The notes under the pieces were generated by a model. It was not told the DNA's origin. It did not search any database and saw nothing but the letters and a program-made list of their open reading frames with translations. A program made the position numbers and the translations under genes. This document shows, piece after piece, positions 7,433 through 15,672 of a DNA stretch of 64,000 nt. The DNA lies in assembly GCA_040902925.1 (NCBI GenBank), contig JBBDWJ010000262.1, positions 1-64,000 on the forward strand, in the 5' to 3' direction. Numbering within the stretch: the stretch's first letter is position 1; the number at the start of each line of letters is the position of its first letter. The stretch is from JBBDWJ01 sp040902925 (GTDB lineage Bacteria > Acidobacteriota > Terriglobia > Bryobacterales > UBA6623).

Positions 7433-9739
7433 TTGCGCCTTGCCCTCATCCCAGCCCTGTTGGCTCTCACAAGCCTTGGCCTGCTCGCGCAGGAGTTCAC
7501 CCCGCCGCAGCGTGAGACCGGCGATCTCGAGGTGTTCGCGGTCAAGCAGGAAACCGTGGGGGACACCCGCTACTTCCGCGGTACGGTCGAGTTTCGCCTC
7601 AACAACATCGTGCTCCGATGCGAGGAGCTCGACTACAACGAAACCAGCGGCGAAGTCGAGGCGCGGGGCAACGTCCACTACCGCAATGTGGTGAGCGAAG
7701 AGGACCTCTACGCCGAAAAGGTCGCTTACAACACCCGCACCGAGCTGGGTACGTTCTATACCGTGCATGGAACCGTGTCCTCGGCCAGCCAGGGTGGTTT
7801 CCGTCTGCTGACCACCGACAACCCTTTTTACATCGAAGGCGAAGTGGTGCTCAAAACGAAGAATCACTATGTCGTGCATGACGGGTTTGTGACCAACTGC
7901 GAACGCCCGAACCCTTGGTGGACTTTGCGCGCGCCCAGGACCACGATCGTGCCCGGCGACTCGGCGACGATCCGCAACGGTGTGTTTCGGCTTGGCAAAG
8001 TCCCGCTGTTCTATTTCCCTTACTACAAGAAATCTCTCGAACGCATGCCGCGCCGCAGCGGATTCCTGACGCCCAATTTTGGCAACAGCAGCCGGCTGGG
8101 TTTGATGCTCGGGCAGTCCTATTTTTGGGCCATCAACCGCAGCTACGACGCCACCGTCGGAGGCACCTGGTACACCGACCGCGGCCTTGCCAGCCAGGTC
8201 GACTTCCGCGGGCGCCCGACGGCCAACAGCAGCTTCGACGTTTACTTCTTCGGTGTGAAAGACCGCGGGGCGAAAAAAAACGACTGTACTCCGAGCGCCA
8301 CCGACGATTGCCGCTATAAGCAAGGCGGCGCGGTCTTCTCGATGAAGGGCACGGCCCTGTTTCCCTGGGGGCTGCGCGGCGTCGCCAACGTCAACATCCT
8401 CACTTCCCTCGAATTTCGCCAGGCCTTTACGCAGAGTTTCGAGGAAGCCATCTGGTCGCGCGTGCACTCGATCGGCTATGTCTCGAAGAACTTCTCGTCC
8501 TACAGCCTCAACGCGTCCCTGTCGCGGGATGCGAATTTCCAGAGTTTGAACCCCGACGATACGGTGGTCATTCGCAAGCTTCCGAACGTCGAATTCAACA
8601 GCGTCGACAACCAGTTTCTAGAGGGGCCCGTGCCGCTCTGGTTCAGCTTTGACAGCTCGTTCGACCTGCTGAGCCGCGACCAGCCGCTTTATCGAACTCC
8701 CGACGTGACGCAGCCTGGGTTTGAAACACGCAATTTCGTGCAACGCGGCGACTTCTATCCGCGCATGTCCACAAAGTTCGACTGGAAGGGTTTTCACGTA
8801 CGGCCGACGTTGGGCGCCCGGCAGACTTCCTACGGCCAGAGCCTCGATACCGTCGTCAACCGGCCAGTTGGCGAGAACCTGCACCGCACGACGATGGAGG
8901 CGTCCGTCGAAATTCTGCCGCCATCGCTGGAGCGCATTTACAAAGGGCCGAAATGGCTTGGGGACCGCGTCAAGCACGTCATCGAACCACGGCTAACCTA
9001 TCGCTACGTCGACGGCGTCGAGGATTTCGACCACATCGTGCGTTTCGACGAGCGCGACATCGTCAACAACACGAACGAAGCGGAGATCTCATTGACGAAC
9101 CGGCTCTTTGCCAAGAACGACAAGACCGGGCAGGTGCGTGAAGTGTTCAGCCTTGACGTTTGGCAGCGGCGATATTTCGACCCCGAGTTTGGCGGAGCGA
9201 TCGTGCCCGGGCGGCGCAACGTTTTTGCCTCGACGATCGACTCGACGCCGTTTGCCTTTGTGGACGGGCCGCGCAATTACTCGCCCATCTCGTCGTCGAT
9301 GAAATTCCGGCCGACCTGGCGGTATACGCTCGAGTGGCGCAACGACTACGATCCGCTGCGTGGCAAGCTGGTCAATAGCCGCGTCGGCGCCGCCGCTCAG
9401 TTTGATGCCTGGAACATCAATGTGAGTCACAACGCCGTGCGCTCGCCTACGGCGCTGGCGCCGCCGAGCAATCAGATTCGCACGACGGTACGCTGGGGCG
9501 ATTTCAACCGCCGCGGCTGGAACGCCGCCATCGCCAACATCTACGACTACCGCCAGAAAATCTTTCTGTACACAATTTCGCAGATCACCTACACCACCGA
9601 CTGCTGTGGTTTCAGCGTCGAATGGCGGCGGCAGACCAGCATCGGGCAGACCCGCAACGAAAACCAGTTTCGCGCCAGCCTTTCGATCGCCAATGTCGGC
9701 TCGTTTGGAACCCTCAGGCCGCAGGAGCGTTTGTTCTAG
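7433..9739 (+). CDS. lptD: LPS-assembly outer membrane protein LptD
   Basis: A 768-residue outer-membrane protein with a signal peptide (hydrophobic residues 3-18, cleavage near LLAQ). Residues about 25-190 form an OstA/LptA-like beta-jellyroll (repeated strands such as LEVFAVKQETVG, YFRGTVEF, CEELDYNETSGEVEARGNVHY). The rest is a beta barrel with the family phrase VPLFYFPYYKKSLERMPRRSG near residue 190. LptD inserts lipopolysaccharide into the outer leaflet with LptE. In-frame stop TAA at 7409 leaves TTG 7433 as the only possible start, so a TTG start is forced. No lptE or surA is next to it. Confidence 0.9.
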   Translation: MRLALIPALLALTSLGLLAQEFTPPQRETGDLEVFAVKQETVGDTRYFRGTVEFRLNNIVLRCEELDYNETSGEVEARGNVHYRNVVSEEDLYAEKVAYNTRTELGTFYTVHGTVSSASQGGFRLLTTDNPFYIEGEVVLKTKNHYVVHDGFVTNCERPNPWWTLRAPRTTIVPGDSATIRNGVFRLGKVPLFYFPYYKKSLERMPRRSGFLTPNFGNSSRLGLMLGQSYFWAINRSYDATVGGTWYTDRGLASQVDFRGRPTANSSFDVYFFGVKDRGAKKNDCTPSATDDCRYKQGGAVFSMKGTALFPWGLRGVANVNILTSLEFRQAFTQSFEEAIWSRVHSIGYVSKNFSSYSLNASLSRDANFQSLNPDDTVVIRKLPNVEFNSVDNQFLEGPVPLWFSFDSSFDLLSRDQPLYRTPDVTQPGFETRNFVQRGDFYPRMSTKFDWKGFHVRPTLGARQTSYGQSLDTVVNRPVGENLHRTTMEASVEILPPSLERIYKGPKWLGDRVKHVIEPRLTYRYVDGVEDFDHIVRFDERDIVNNTNEAEISLTNRLFAKNDKTGQVREVFSLDVWQRRYFDPEFGGAIVPGRRNVFASTIDSTPFAFVDGPRNYSPISSSMKFRPTWRYTLEWRNDYDPLRGKLVNSRVGAAAQFDAWNINVSHNAVRSPTALAPPSNQIRTTVRWGDFNRRGWNAAIANIYDYRQKIFLYTISQITYTTDCCGFSVEWRRQTSIGQTRNENQFRASLSIANVGSFGTLRPQERLF

Positions 9740-9750
9740 ACTGGAGCGCT

Positions 9751-10299
9751 ATGGGTTTTCCCAAGCGCTACGCTGAGCTTGCGGCGCGTTGGCGCGTGCC
9801 GGCGGGTTTCGCCGTTGCCGTTGCTTTCCTGGCAATGGCTCGCCCGAGCTGGCCGTCGTTGGCGGCCGGCGGAGTGATTGCTCTCTTCGGGCTGGCGCTG
9901 CGGGCCTGGGCTGCGGGCCATCTTGCCAAGTACGAAAAGCTCTCGACTTCCGGCCCCTTTGCTCATCTGCGAAATCCGCTCTACGCCGGAACGCTGATCG
10001 TCGGCGTCGGGTTTGCGATTGCCGGCGCGCATCTCGGCATCGGACTGCTGCTGGTGGCGTTTTTCGTGATGCTTTACCTGCCGGTGATCGAAGAGGAAGA
10101 GAGCTATCTGCGGAAGAAGTTCCCCGAGTTCGCGGAGTACGAGCAGCGCGTGCCCAGACTCTGGCCGCGGCTGTCGCGGCAGGGAGCATCCCGGCAGCGA
10201 TTCCGATCCGATCTTTATCTGCGGAACCAGGAGTATCAGGCCTTCGGCGGCTTTCTGGTGGTGATGGCGTTGCTCGTCGCCAAGTGCCTGTTGTGGTAG
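9751..10299 (+). CDS. Isoprenylcysteine methyltransferase-like membrane protein
   Basis: A 182-residue protein starting at ATG 9751, 11 bp after lptD; a longer frame to 9622 runs antiparallel to coding sense inside lptD and is not used. It has four or five hydrophobic segments and the ICMT/PEMT-type core: GPFAHLRNPLYAGTLIV (residues 69-85) and EEEESYLRKKFPEFAEYEQRV (110-130), which in this superfamily bind S-adenosylmethionine at the membrane surface. Bacterial members methylate unknown lipids or proteins. Proximity to lptD suggests co-transcription and perhaps an envelope role. The C-terminus adds an extra hydrophobic helix. Confidence 0.75.
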   Translation: MGFPKRYAELAARWRVPAGFAVAVAFLAMARPSWPSLAAGGVIALFGLALRAWAAGHLAKYEKLSTSGPFAHLRNPLYAGTLIVGVGFAIAGAHLGIGLLLVAFFVMLYLPVIEEEESYLRKKFPEFAEYEQRVPRLWPRLSRQGASRQRFRSDLYLRNQEYQAFGGFLVVMALLVAKCLLW

Positions 10300-10410
10300 T
10301 TTGTCCCGGCCCGCGACCAGCTAGCGCATCCGCCGTCGGCTGCCAATGCGCTTGGATCGGGGTGTGTTACATTCATACATTCGCAAAGCATCCGTGTTGA
10401 GGAGGTAGGT

Positions 10411-11169
10411 TTGGCTGCACCGAATTTGGAAGGCCGCATCGCCGTGATTACCGGCGCCAGCAAAGGATTAGGACGGCAAATGGCCGAGTCGTTAGCGGCT
10501 GCCGGCGCCGCGGTGGCTTTGGTCGCCCGGAGCGAATCGCTACTGCAAGACGTGGCGGCCGGGATTCGCAATCAGGGCGGCAAGGCTGAGATTCTGGTCG
10601 CCGACGTGACCGACGAAACCGGCGTCGGTGAAGTCGCCCAGCACGTCGAGGAGAAACTCGGCGTCTGCGACATCCTTATCAACAACGCCGGCATCAACAA
10701 CCGCAAGTCGATCGAGGACTTCACCTTGACCGAGTGGCAGGAAATCCTCGCGGTCAACCTGACCGGGCCGTTTCTGTTGTCGCGGGCGTTCGTCCCCGGC
10801 ATGAAGAGCAAGAAGTTCGGCCGCATCATCAACATGACGTCGATCATGACGCACGTCTCGCTGCCCAACCGCACCGGCTATAGCGCCACCAAAGCCGGCC
10901 TGCTGGGATTCACGAAATCTCTGGCGCTCGAGCTGGCCGCGTTCAACATCACAGTGAACGGCATCAGTCCCGGGCCTTTCGGGACGGAGATGAACAAGGC
11001 GCTTATGGAAGATCCCGAAAAGAACGCCATGTTCACGTCGCGAATTCCCGTCGGGCGTTGGGGCAAGGTGGAAGAGATCGGCGCGCTGGCTGCATTTCTC
11101 TGCTCCGCCGAGGCCGGGTTCATCACCGGCACCGACATCGTGATTGACGGCGGCTGGACGGCGCAGTAA
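10411..11169 (+). CDS. SDR family NAD(P)-dependent oxidoreductase
   Basis: A 252-residue short-chain dehydrogenase/reductase. The nucleotide-binding TGASKGLG is at residues 12-19, NNAG near 91, and the catalytic YSATK near 157 with the preceding Ser in MTSIM. The C-terminal ITGTDIVIDGGWTAQ is typical of FabG- and gluconate-5-dehydrogenase-like members. Start is TTG 10411, set by a strong GAGGAGGT 5-12 bases upstream. The LANNRKSIEDFT-type insert is closer to sugar-acid/polyol dehydrogenases than to FabG, so gluconate 5-dehydrogenase-like activity is possible, but substrate cannot be fixed from sequence. It stands alone, convergent with the next gene. Confidence 0.88.
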   Translation: MAAPNLEGRIAVITGASKGLGRQMAESLAAAGAAVALVARSESLLQDVAAGIRNQGGKAEILVADVTDETGVGEVAQHVEEKLGVCDILINNAGINNRKSIEDFTLTEWQEILAVNLTGPFLLSRAFVPGMKSKKFGRIINMTSIMTHVSLPNRTGYSATKAGLLGFTKSLALELAAFNITVNGISPGPFGTEMNKALMEDPEKNAMFTSRIPVGRWGKVEEIGALAAFLCSAEAGFITGTDIVIDGGWTAQ

Positions 11170-11205
11170 CCCGCGCGCGAAGCACTCAGCGCCGCACCGC
11201 AAAAC

Positions 11206-12045
11206 TCAGGGCCGCGTAGCGCAGAAGGCCTGAGCCGGGCCTTGCTCGGTGGCTTTACGATCAAAAAACTCTACGACCTTCTCCCGGCGAGCCAGCAGCC
11301 CTGCCAGCTCCCAGTCGCTCAAAAGGCTTCCCACCTCGTGCTTTATGGACTCTTCATTGAGCGTCTTGAGGGCCTCGTGGAACCGCGGATCAATGCACGT
11401 TAGCTGCTTGCGGTCGAGCAGGTCTTTGTGGGTACGAAAGCCGCGCGTGAAATCGATCGTCCAGAGTTTCCAGCTCTTGGTGATGAGGAAGTTGCCGAGA
11501 TTGGGGTCGGTGTTGGCGACCAATTGGTTAAAAACGCGCGCCTGGTACATCTGGCGGTTCCAGGCGTCGATGTCGGGCGGGTCGATTCCTTTCAGGAAGC
11601 GGTCCTTCTCCTGCATCAGCACATCGTCCACCCACCAGGTGACCGCGGCCATGTTCTGCCCCACTTTGCGTTCCACCGAGACCGGAACCATATTCAGCCC
11701 CAGCAGCTTGTCGAGCCGGTAGGCGGCAATGTTGAACTTGTAGCTGTCGCGAAAATTGACTTCGAGCCCGCGGTCCGTCTTCTTTCGAGGCGTGAACTCG
11801 TCGATGGATTGGATATGAGCGTCGTGAGTTATGCGTCCGTCGCTGAGAGTGGCCCGTTGCGAGCCCGTGATTCCCTGCGAGAGCCGCTCACTGTTGACGA
11901 TCTGGGCGTCGAGCAGAAATCGCTCTTGCTCCTCGCGGCTAAGCTGCGGCGAACCAGCAGCCGTCTGCCCCGCGAGCGGCGCGCAAATCAACGCGGCGAA
12001 AAAAAAACCAGCCAGCCTGCAGCGAGCCAAGGTCATGAGACGCAC
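11206..12045 (-). CDS. Secreted FAM20-like / atypical protein kinase candidate
   Basis: A 279-residue protein with a signal peptide (FFFAALICAPLAGQ). Residues 104-126 (KFNIAAYRLDKLLGL..VPVSVER) resemble the N-lobe helix of FAM20-type secretory kinases (AEIAAFHLD..RRVPP). Residues 178-204 carry NTD180PNLGN185 followed by WTID198FTRGF, comparable to the catalytic Asp/Asn and metal-binding Asp of FAM20/HipA/PI-kinase-like folds (Asp to Asp spacing 18). The usual beta-3 lysine is not obvious: the equivalent stretch around THDAHIQSID has none, although K88/K89 follow. It could therefore be a divergent kinase or a pseudokinase acting in the periplasm. Convergent with the SDR and divergent from the hydrolase gene. 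Confidence 0.6.
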   Translation of the reverse strand: MRLMTLARCRLAGFFFAALICAPLAGQTAAGSPQLSREEQERFLLDAQIVNSERLSQGITGSQRATLSDGRITHDAHIQSIDEFTPRKKTDRGLEVNFRDSYKFNIAAYRLDKLLGLNMVPVSVERKVGQNMAAVTWWVDDVLMQEKDRFLKGIDPPDIDAWNRQMYQARVFNQLVANTDPNLGNFLITKSWKLWTIDFTRGFRTHKDLLDRKQLTCIDPRFHEALKTLNEESIKHEVGSLLSDWELAGLLARREKVVEFFDRKATEQGPAQAFCATRP

Positions 12046-12125
12046 CGCTTTCTAGCGTACTCTACAATACTGGGCGGGTACGTACGGAACGCTACGCACT
12101 CTGTCGAAGCGCAAAGGACTCCTCA

Positions 12126-12965
12126 ATGCCTTCGGTTCGTATCCCCAAATGGGTTGGATGGCCGCTGCTGGTGCTGTGGACGTACTTTGTGTTGAGTCTA
12201 CTGGTTCAATGGTCGATGTTTCACCCCGAGCAGTATCCCGGGGGCTTGTGGCATCTGCAAGAGCACTTCAAGGCCGAGGATGTATGGCTGACAACATCCG
12301 ACGGCGTGCGGATACACGGCTGGAAGCTGCGCGCCCGGCCGCACGCGGAGCAGTCGCACGCGGAGTGGGTCACGCTCTATCTGCACGGTAATGCCGGCAA
12401 CCTCACGCATCGCGTTGACCACATGGAAACGATCCCCCGAGTTGGATCGGACCTGCTGATCATCGACTACCGGGGTTACGGAAAGAGCGAAGGCAAGCCA
12501 ACCGAGGAAGGTATCTATCGGGACGCCGACGCAGCCTACGAGTATCTCGTCGAGGCGGGTTACCGGCCTGAAAATCTGGTCGTCTATGGCGAATCGTTAG
12601 GAACGGCAGTGGCGGTGGATCTGGCCTCGCGCCGCGAGTGCGCGGGCGTCGTGTTGGAAGCGCCCTTCCCATCAGCCTCGGCCGTAGCCAGCAGCGTACT
12701 CCCATTGCTGGGCCCACTAGCCGCGCGAGGCTATCTGGAAACCGCGAAAAAGCTGCCGCGCGTGAAGGCGCCCGTGCTCGTCATTCACGGCACGAAAGAC
12801 CAGGTGATCGACCACGAGTTGGGGCGTGCGGTGTTTGAAGCGGCGCCCGAGCCGAAACAGTTCTGGAGCGTCGAAGGCGCGCGCCACAGCGACATTCTTG
12901 AGGTAGCCCGCGAACAGTACCCGGCGCGGCTTAGCGAGTTCTTTGATCAATTGCGCGTTCGGTAG
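12126..12965 (+). CDS. Membrane-anchored alpha/beta hydrolase
   Basis: A 279-residue alpha/beta hydrolase with an N-terminal membrane anchor (residues 9-28). The oxyanion loop LHGNAGN is at 86-92, the nucleophile elbow GESLG gives Ser157, and Asp225 (HGTKDQVI) and His254 (GARHSD) complete the triad. It matches the ABHD12/13/17-like or BEM46 serine hydrolase group, which act on lipids, lysophospholipids or acylated proteins at membranes. The precise substrate is unknown. It is divergent from the FAM20-like gene with about 80 bp between them. Confidence 0.85.
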   Translation: MPSVRIPKWVGWPLLVLWTYFVLSLLVQWSMFHPEQYPGGLWHLQEHFKAEDVWLTTSDGVRIHGWKLRARPHAEQSHAEWVTLYLHGNAGNLTHRVDHMETIPRVGSDLLIIDYRGYGKSEGKPTEEGIYRDADAAYEYLVEAGYRPENLVVYGESLGTAVAVDLASRRECAGVVLEAPFPSASAVASSVLPLLGPLAARGYLETAKKLPRVKAPVLVIHGTKDQVIDHELGRAVFEAAPEPKQFWSVEGARHSDILEVAREQYPARLSEFFDQLRVR

Positions 12966-12993
12966 CGGGGACTCCACAGCCGCCGGCGCCAAA

Positions 12994-13491
12994 TCAGTGT
13001 TTGGTGACGGGTACGCTAACTTCCGCCGTGACCGGGGGAAGGCACGCCTTCTCGTTGCATGCCTGGTAACGCAGTGTTCCGGTCAGCTCGTTCAGGCCGG
13101 CGGGAAGCGGTTCGGGAACTTTGAAGGTGGAGAGCAGCGTGATGGTTCCCGAAAATACCGAGAGCGGCTTTTCCGAAAACTCATACTTGACGGTTTCGGC
13201 CTTGGGGTACTCCACGGACTTCACCGTCAGCCCGGCAACGTCCCAGGTGAGGCGCGTGGGAATCAGGTAGTCTTCCGCGGGGTTGTCCGAGTTCATGTGG
13301 TAGCCGGGGCGAATAGCGACCTTGAGCGCAACGGCCAAGTCCTCTCCCGGCTTGATCTGCACACCCTTCGGGGGCATCACGCTGGCGGCCTGCACGCCTC
13401 GGAACTGCGCCCTCGCGACGCCCAACTGCAGCAGGAGGGCGGTCGTCGCGGTCAGCAGGGCGGCGGCCTTACAGAAGTTTCTTAATTTCAT
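12994..13491 (-). CDS. DsbD N-terminal-domain-like periplasmic protein
   Basis: A 165-residue exported protein (signal peptide residues 9-28) equal to the N-terminal domain of DsbD alone. Cys144 and Cys149 lie in LRYQACNEKACLPP, the expected redox pair of DsbD-alpha, which passes electrons to periplasmic thiol proteins. There is no transmembrane DsbD-beta part. Its start overlaps the end of the TlpA gene by 23 bp, so the two are translationally coupled and probably form a thiol-disulfide relay. The electron donor (a CcdA or DsbD) is not in the window. Confidence 0.8.
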   Translation of the reverse strand: MKLRNFCKAAALLTATTALLLQLGVARAQFRGVQAASVMPPKGVQIKPGEDLAVALKVAIRPGYHMNSDNPAEDYLIPTRLTWDVAGLTVKSVEYPKAETVKYEFSEKPLSVFSGTITLLSTFKVPEPLPAGLNELTGTLRYQACNEKACLPPVTAEVSVPVTKH

Positions 13492-14005
13492 CCTCGTAGT
13501 CGCTCATGCTGACCAGGCCCATATGCTCGCTAAAGATGCGGCCTTCCTTGTCGATGATGAAGGTGGTCGGAAGGGCCTGTATGCCGTTGGGAAAGCGCTC
13601 GGCGAGTTCGTCGTCACCCAGCAGGACGGGGAAATTGAGCTTGAGCTCTTCGGTGAAGGGCCGCACGACATCCCAGCCCTCTTCGTCGAGCGAGATCGCC
13701 ACCACGCTGAAACCCTGATCCTTGTATTTGCGCTGGAACTCGACGAACCACGGCATCTCAATCTTGCACGGGCCGCACCAGGTGGCCCAGAAGTTGAGCA
13801 ACACGACTTTCCCTCGAAAATCGGCCAGGCTCACGTCGTTGCCGTCGCCGTCTTTCAGGGTGAACTCCGGAGCGGGCTTGCGTTCTTCGAGGTTAGCGTC
13901 CGCTGCCGAGACCGTGTCCTCCGACACCTCCGAGTTCAGTGTGCATGAGCCCGTCAATAGTAGCCCGGCGGCCAAGGCCGCAACCGGAGCGATCCGTTTC
14001 GTCAT
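13469..14005 (-). CDS. TlpA-family thiol-disulfide oxidoreductase
   Basis: A 178-residue thioredoxin-fold protein. The chosen ATG 14005 follows AAGGAGAG; a longer frame to 14071 adds a non-signal segment across the promoter. The N-terminus is a signal with Cys21 after LLTGS, suggesting a lipoprotein although the lipobox is imperfect. The active site is WC77GPC80, and PTTFIID is the cis-Pro strand. TlpA/ResA proteins keep cysteines reduced outside the cytoplasm, for instance in cytochrome c maturation. It overlaps the DsbD-N-like gene, pointing to a joint redox pathway. Confidence 0.88.
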   Translation of the reverse strand: MTKRIAPVAALAAGLLLTGSCTLNSEVSEDTVSAADANLEERKPAPEFTLKDGDGNDVSLADFRGKVVLLNFWATWCGPCKIEMPWFVEFQRKYKDQGFSVVAISLDEEGWDVVRPFTEELKLNFPVLLGDDELAERFPNGIQALPTTFIIDKEGRIFSEHMGLVSMSDYEDEIKKLL

Positions 14006-14032
14006 CAAAACTCTCCTTGGAACGTAAACCTG

Positions 14033-14038
14033 ATTATA
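14033..14038 (-). promoter_or_regulatory. Probable -10 of the tlpA/dsbD-N operon
   Basis: A perfect TATAAT on the minus strand, 28 bases before the chosen tlpA start and upstream of its AAGGAGAG ribosome-binding site. No clear -35 hexamer was found. Confidence 0.45.
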
Positions 14039-14160
14039 CCCATTGGACTTTTCCGGCTCCGCGCTCAGCACGCCTCTCCACAGGCCTAGGACTGGCGCTC
14101 CAGGCAGCAGGTTACAGGCATCCTGGCCTACAAGACACTTCGACGCCGGACCCGTTCCGG

Positions 14161-15522
14161 TTACCCGCCTTCCTTATCCTCGACGCGCACGCCAAGGAGC
14201 CCGCGATGGAGCCGGACGTTCAGCCTGTCGTCGACGGCGGCTTGCGCGGAATCTCGCAGCACGCCGCCGGCGGGGGTTTGGACGATAGCGTAGCCGCGCT
14301 CGAGGATCGCCAGAGGGCTAAGGTGCTGGAGCTGCTGGCACAACGAACCGAGCGCCGCGCCTTCGCGCTCCAGACGCCAGCGAATGAGCGGCGGCAACCG
14401 CTCCCACAGTTGATCGAGCCGCGAGCGCGAGCGCGCCAGCCGGACGCGGAAATCAAGCCCCGCAAGCGCGTGCTGCTGGTCGCGCAGCCTGTTTTCAGCG
14501 AGCCGCATGCGGCGCACGATAAGCTGGCGCGCCTGGAAGTGCAGCTCGTCGGTGCGTTGATGACCGGCGGCGATCTTTCGCCGCAGGATGGTGACTGCCC
14601 TTTCGACGCTGCGTTCGAGCAGCTCGCGCCCCGAAGTCGCCAGCTTATAGCGCAGCGCTCGCAGCGCTCGTTCCCGGAAACTCTGCACGGCGTGCAGCAG
14701 CTCCGACTTCCGCTGCACGACGAGCTCGGCGGCGGCCGACGGCGTCGGTGTTCGCAAGTCGGCTACGAAGTCGGCGATCGTGAAGTCGGTCTGGTGCCCT
14801 ACCGCCGAAATGACGGGCACGGCGCAGTCGGCGATAGCCCGCGCCACCAGCTCCGTGTTGAAGGCCCAAAGATCTTCCAGCGAGCCGCCGCCGCGCCCGA
14901 CGATGACCACGTCGACCGACTGTGTTTTGCTGAAGTACGCCAGGCCGCGCGCGATCTGCCGTGGAGCTTCTTCTCCCTGCACCAAAGCCGGGTAGATCAA
15001 TACCCGCAATCCCGCGAACCGCCGCTCGAGAATGCGCAGCATGTCGGCAATGGCGGCTCCCGTGGGCGAAGTCACGATGCCGATTGTGCGAGGCAGCATC
15101 GGGAGCGGCCGCTTGCGCGATTCCTCGAACAGGCCCTCGGCCGCGAGCCGTTTCTTGAGCTGCTCGAAGGCGAGCTGCAGCGCTCCATAGCCCTGCGGCT
15201 CGAGCGTTTCGACGTACATCTGATACTCGCCGCGCGCGCCGTAAACGCTGATGCGGCCGCGGGCGGTAACCGCCAGGCCGTCTTGTGGCTTGACCTTGAG
15301 GTAGCGGGCTTCCTGCCGGAAGCAAACACAGCGGAGCTGGGCGTCGCGGTCTTTGAGGACGAAATAGTAGTGCCCGCTGGGAGCCAGCCGGGCATTGGAG
15401 ATTTCACCCGAAACCCAGACCCGCCCGAGCTCACCTTCGAGCAGCGCCCGAATTGCTTCGGTCAGCTCCGAGACGGTGAAAACCGGCTGTTTTGGCGCCA
15501 GGTCGAGTCCGAGTTGCTCCAT
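14161..15522 (-). CDS. xseA: Exodeoxyribonuclease VII large subunit
   Basis: A 453-residue XseA. Residues 10-105 are the OB-fold (TVSELTEAIRALLE, VWVSGEISNAR, GHYYFVLKD). The catalytic domain follows, with PRTIGIVTSPTGAAIADML, VVIVGRGGGSLEDLWAFN and VISAVGHQTDFTIADF, all hallmark segments, then long coiled-coil helices. ExoVII degrades single-stranded DNA from both ends in repair and recombination. The start is ATG 15522; ten extra residues upstream would run into a repeat. The small subunit xseB, often next to xseA, is not adjacent. Confidence 0.95.
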   Translation of the reverse strand: MEQLGLDLAPKQPVFTVSELTEAIRALLEGELGRVWVSGEISNARLAPSGHYYFVLKDRDAQLRCVCFRQEARYLKVKPQDGLAVTARGRISVYGARGEYQMYVETLEPQGYGALQLAFEQLKKRLAAEGLFEESRKRPLPMLPRTIGIVTSPTGAAIADMLRILERRFAGLRVLIYPALVQGEEAPRQIARGLAYFSKTQSVDVVIVGRGGGSLEDLWAFNTELVARAIADCAVPVISAVGHQTDFTIADFVADLRTPTPSAAAELVVQRKSELLHAVQSFRERALRALRYKLATSGRELLERSVERAVTILRRKIAAGHQRTDELHFQARQLIVRRMRLAENRLRDQQHALAGLDFRVRLARSRSRLDQLWERLPPLIRWRLEREGAALGSLCQQLQHLSPLAILERGYAIVQTPAGGVLRDSAQAAVDDRLNVRLHRGLLGVRVEDKEGG

Positions 15523-15534
15523 AACGATTGCTAT

Positions 15535-15657
15535 GCCAAGTGGGACAGGCAATCCTGCCTGTCCAGGACGCCAACCGCGCGCTACGAACGCCCCGTTCGA
15601 TGCCTTTTTCTAAGCCCACACTTTTGAAGGACAGGCAAGATTGCCTGTCCCACTTGC
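15535..15657. repeat. Paired-hairpin intergenic repeat (BIME-like), copy 1
   Basis: Bases 15537-15554 and 15639-15656 are perfect 18-bp inverted repeats. Each arm also folds by itself: 15543-15551 pairs with 15556-15564, and 15629-15638 pairs with 15641-15650 (GGACAGGCAA stem, 2-base loop). Two palindromes facing each other resemble a REP/BIME element. The arm core AAGTGGGACAGGC recurs, with one extra C, in the element at 16798-16977. The region lies between divergent xseA and the phosphotriesterase gene. Confidence 0.75.
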
Positions 15658-15672
15658 CGCTAAGATAGCCTG

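Noticed and set aside
13939..15627. 562-codon plus-strand frame opposite xseA
   Set aside because: Antisense shadow of a certain gene.
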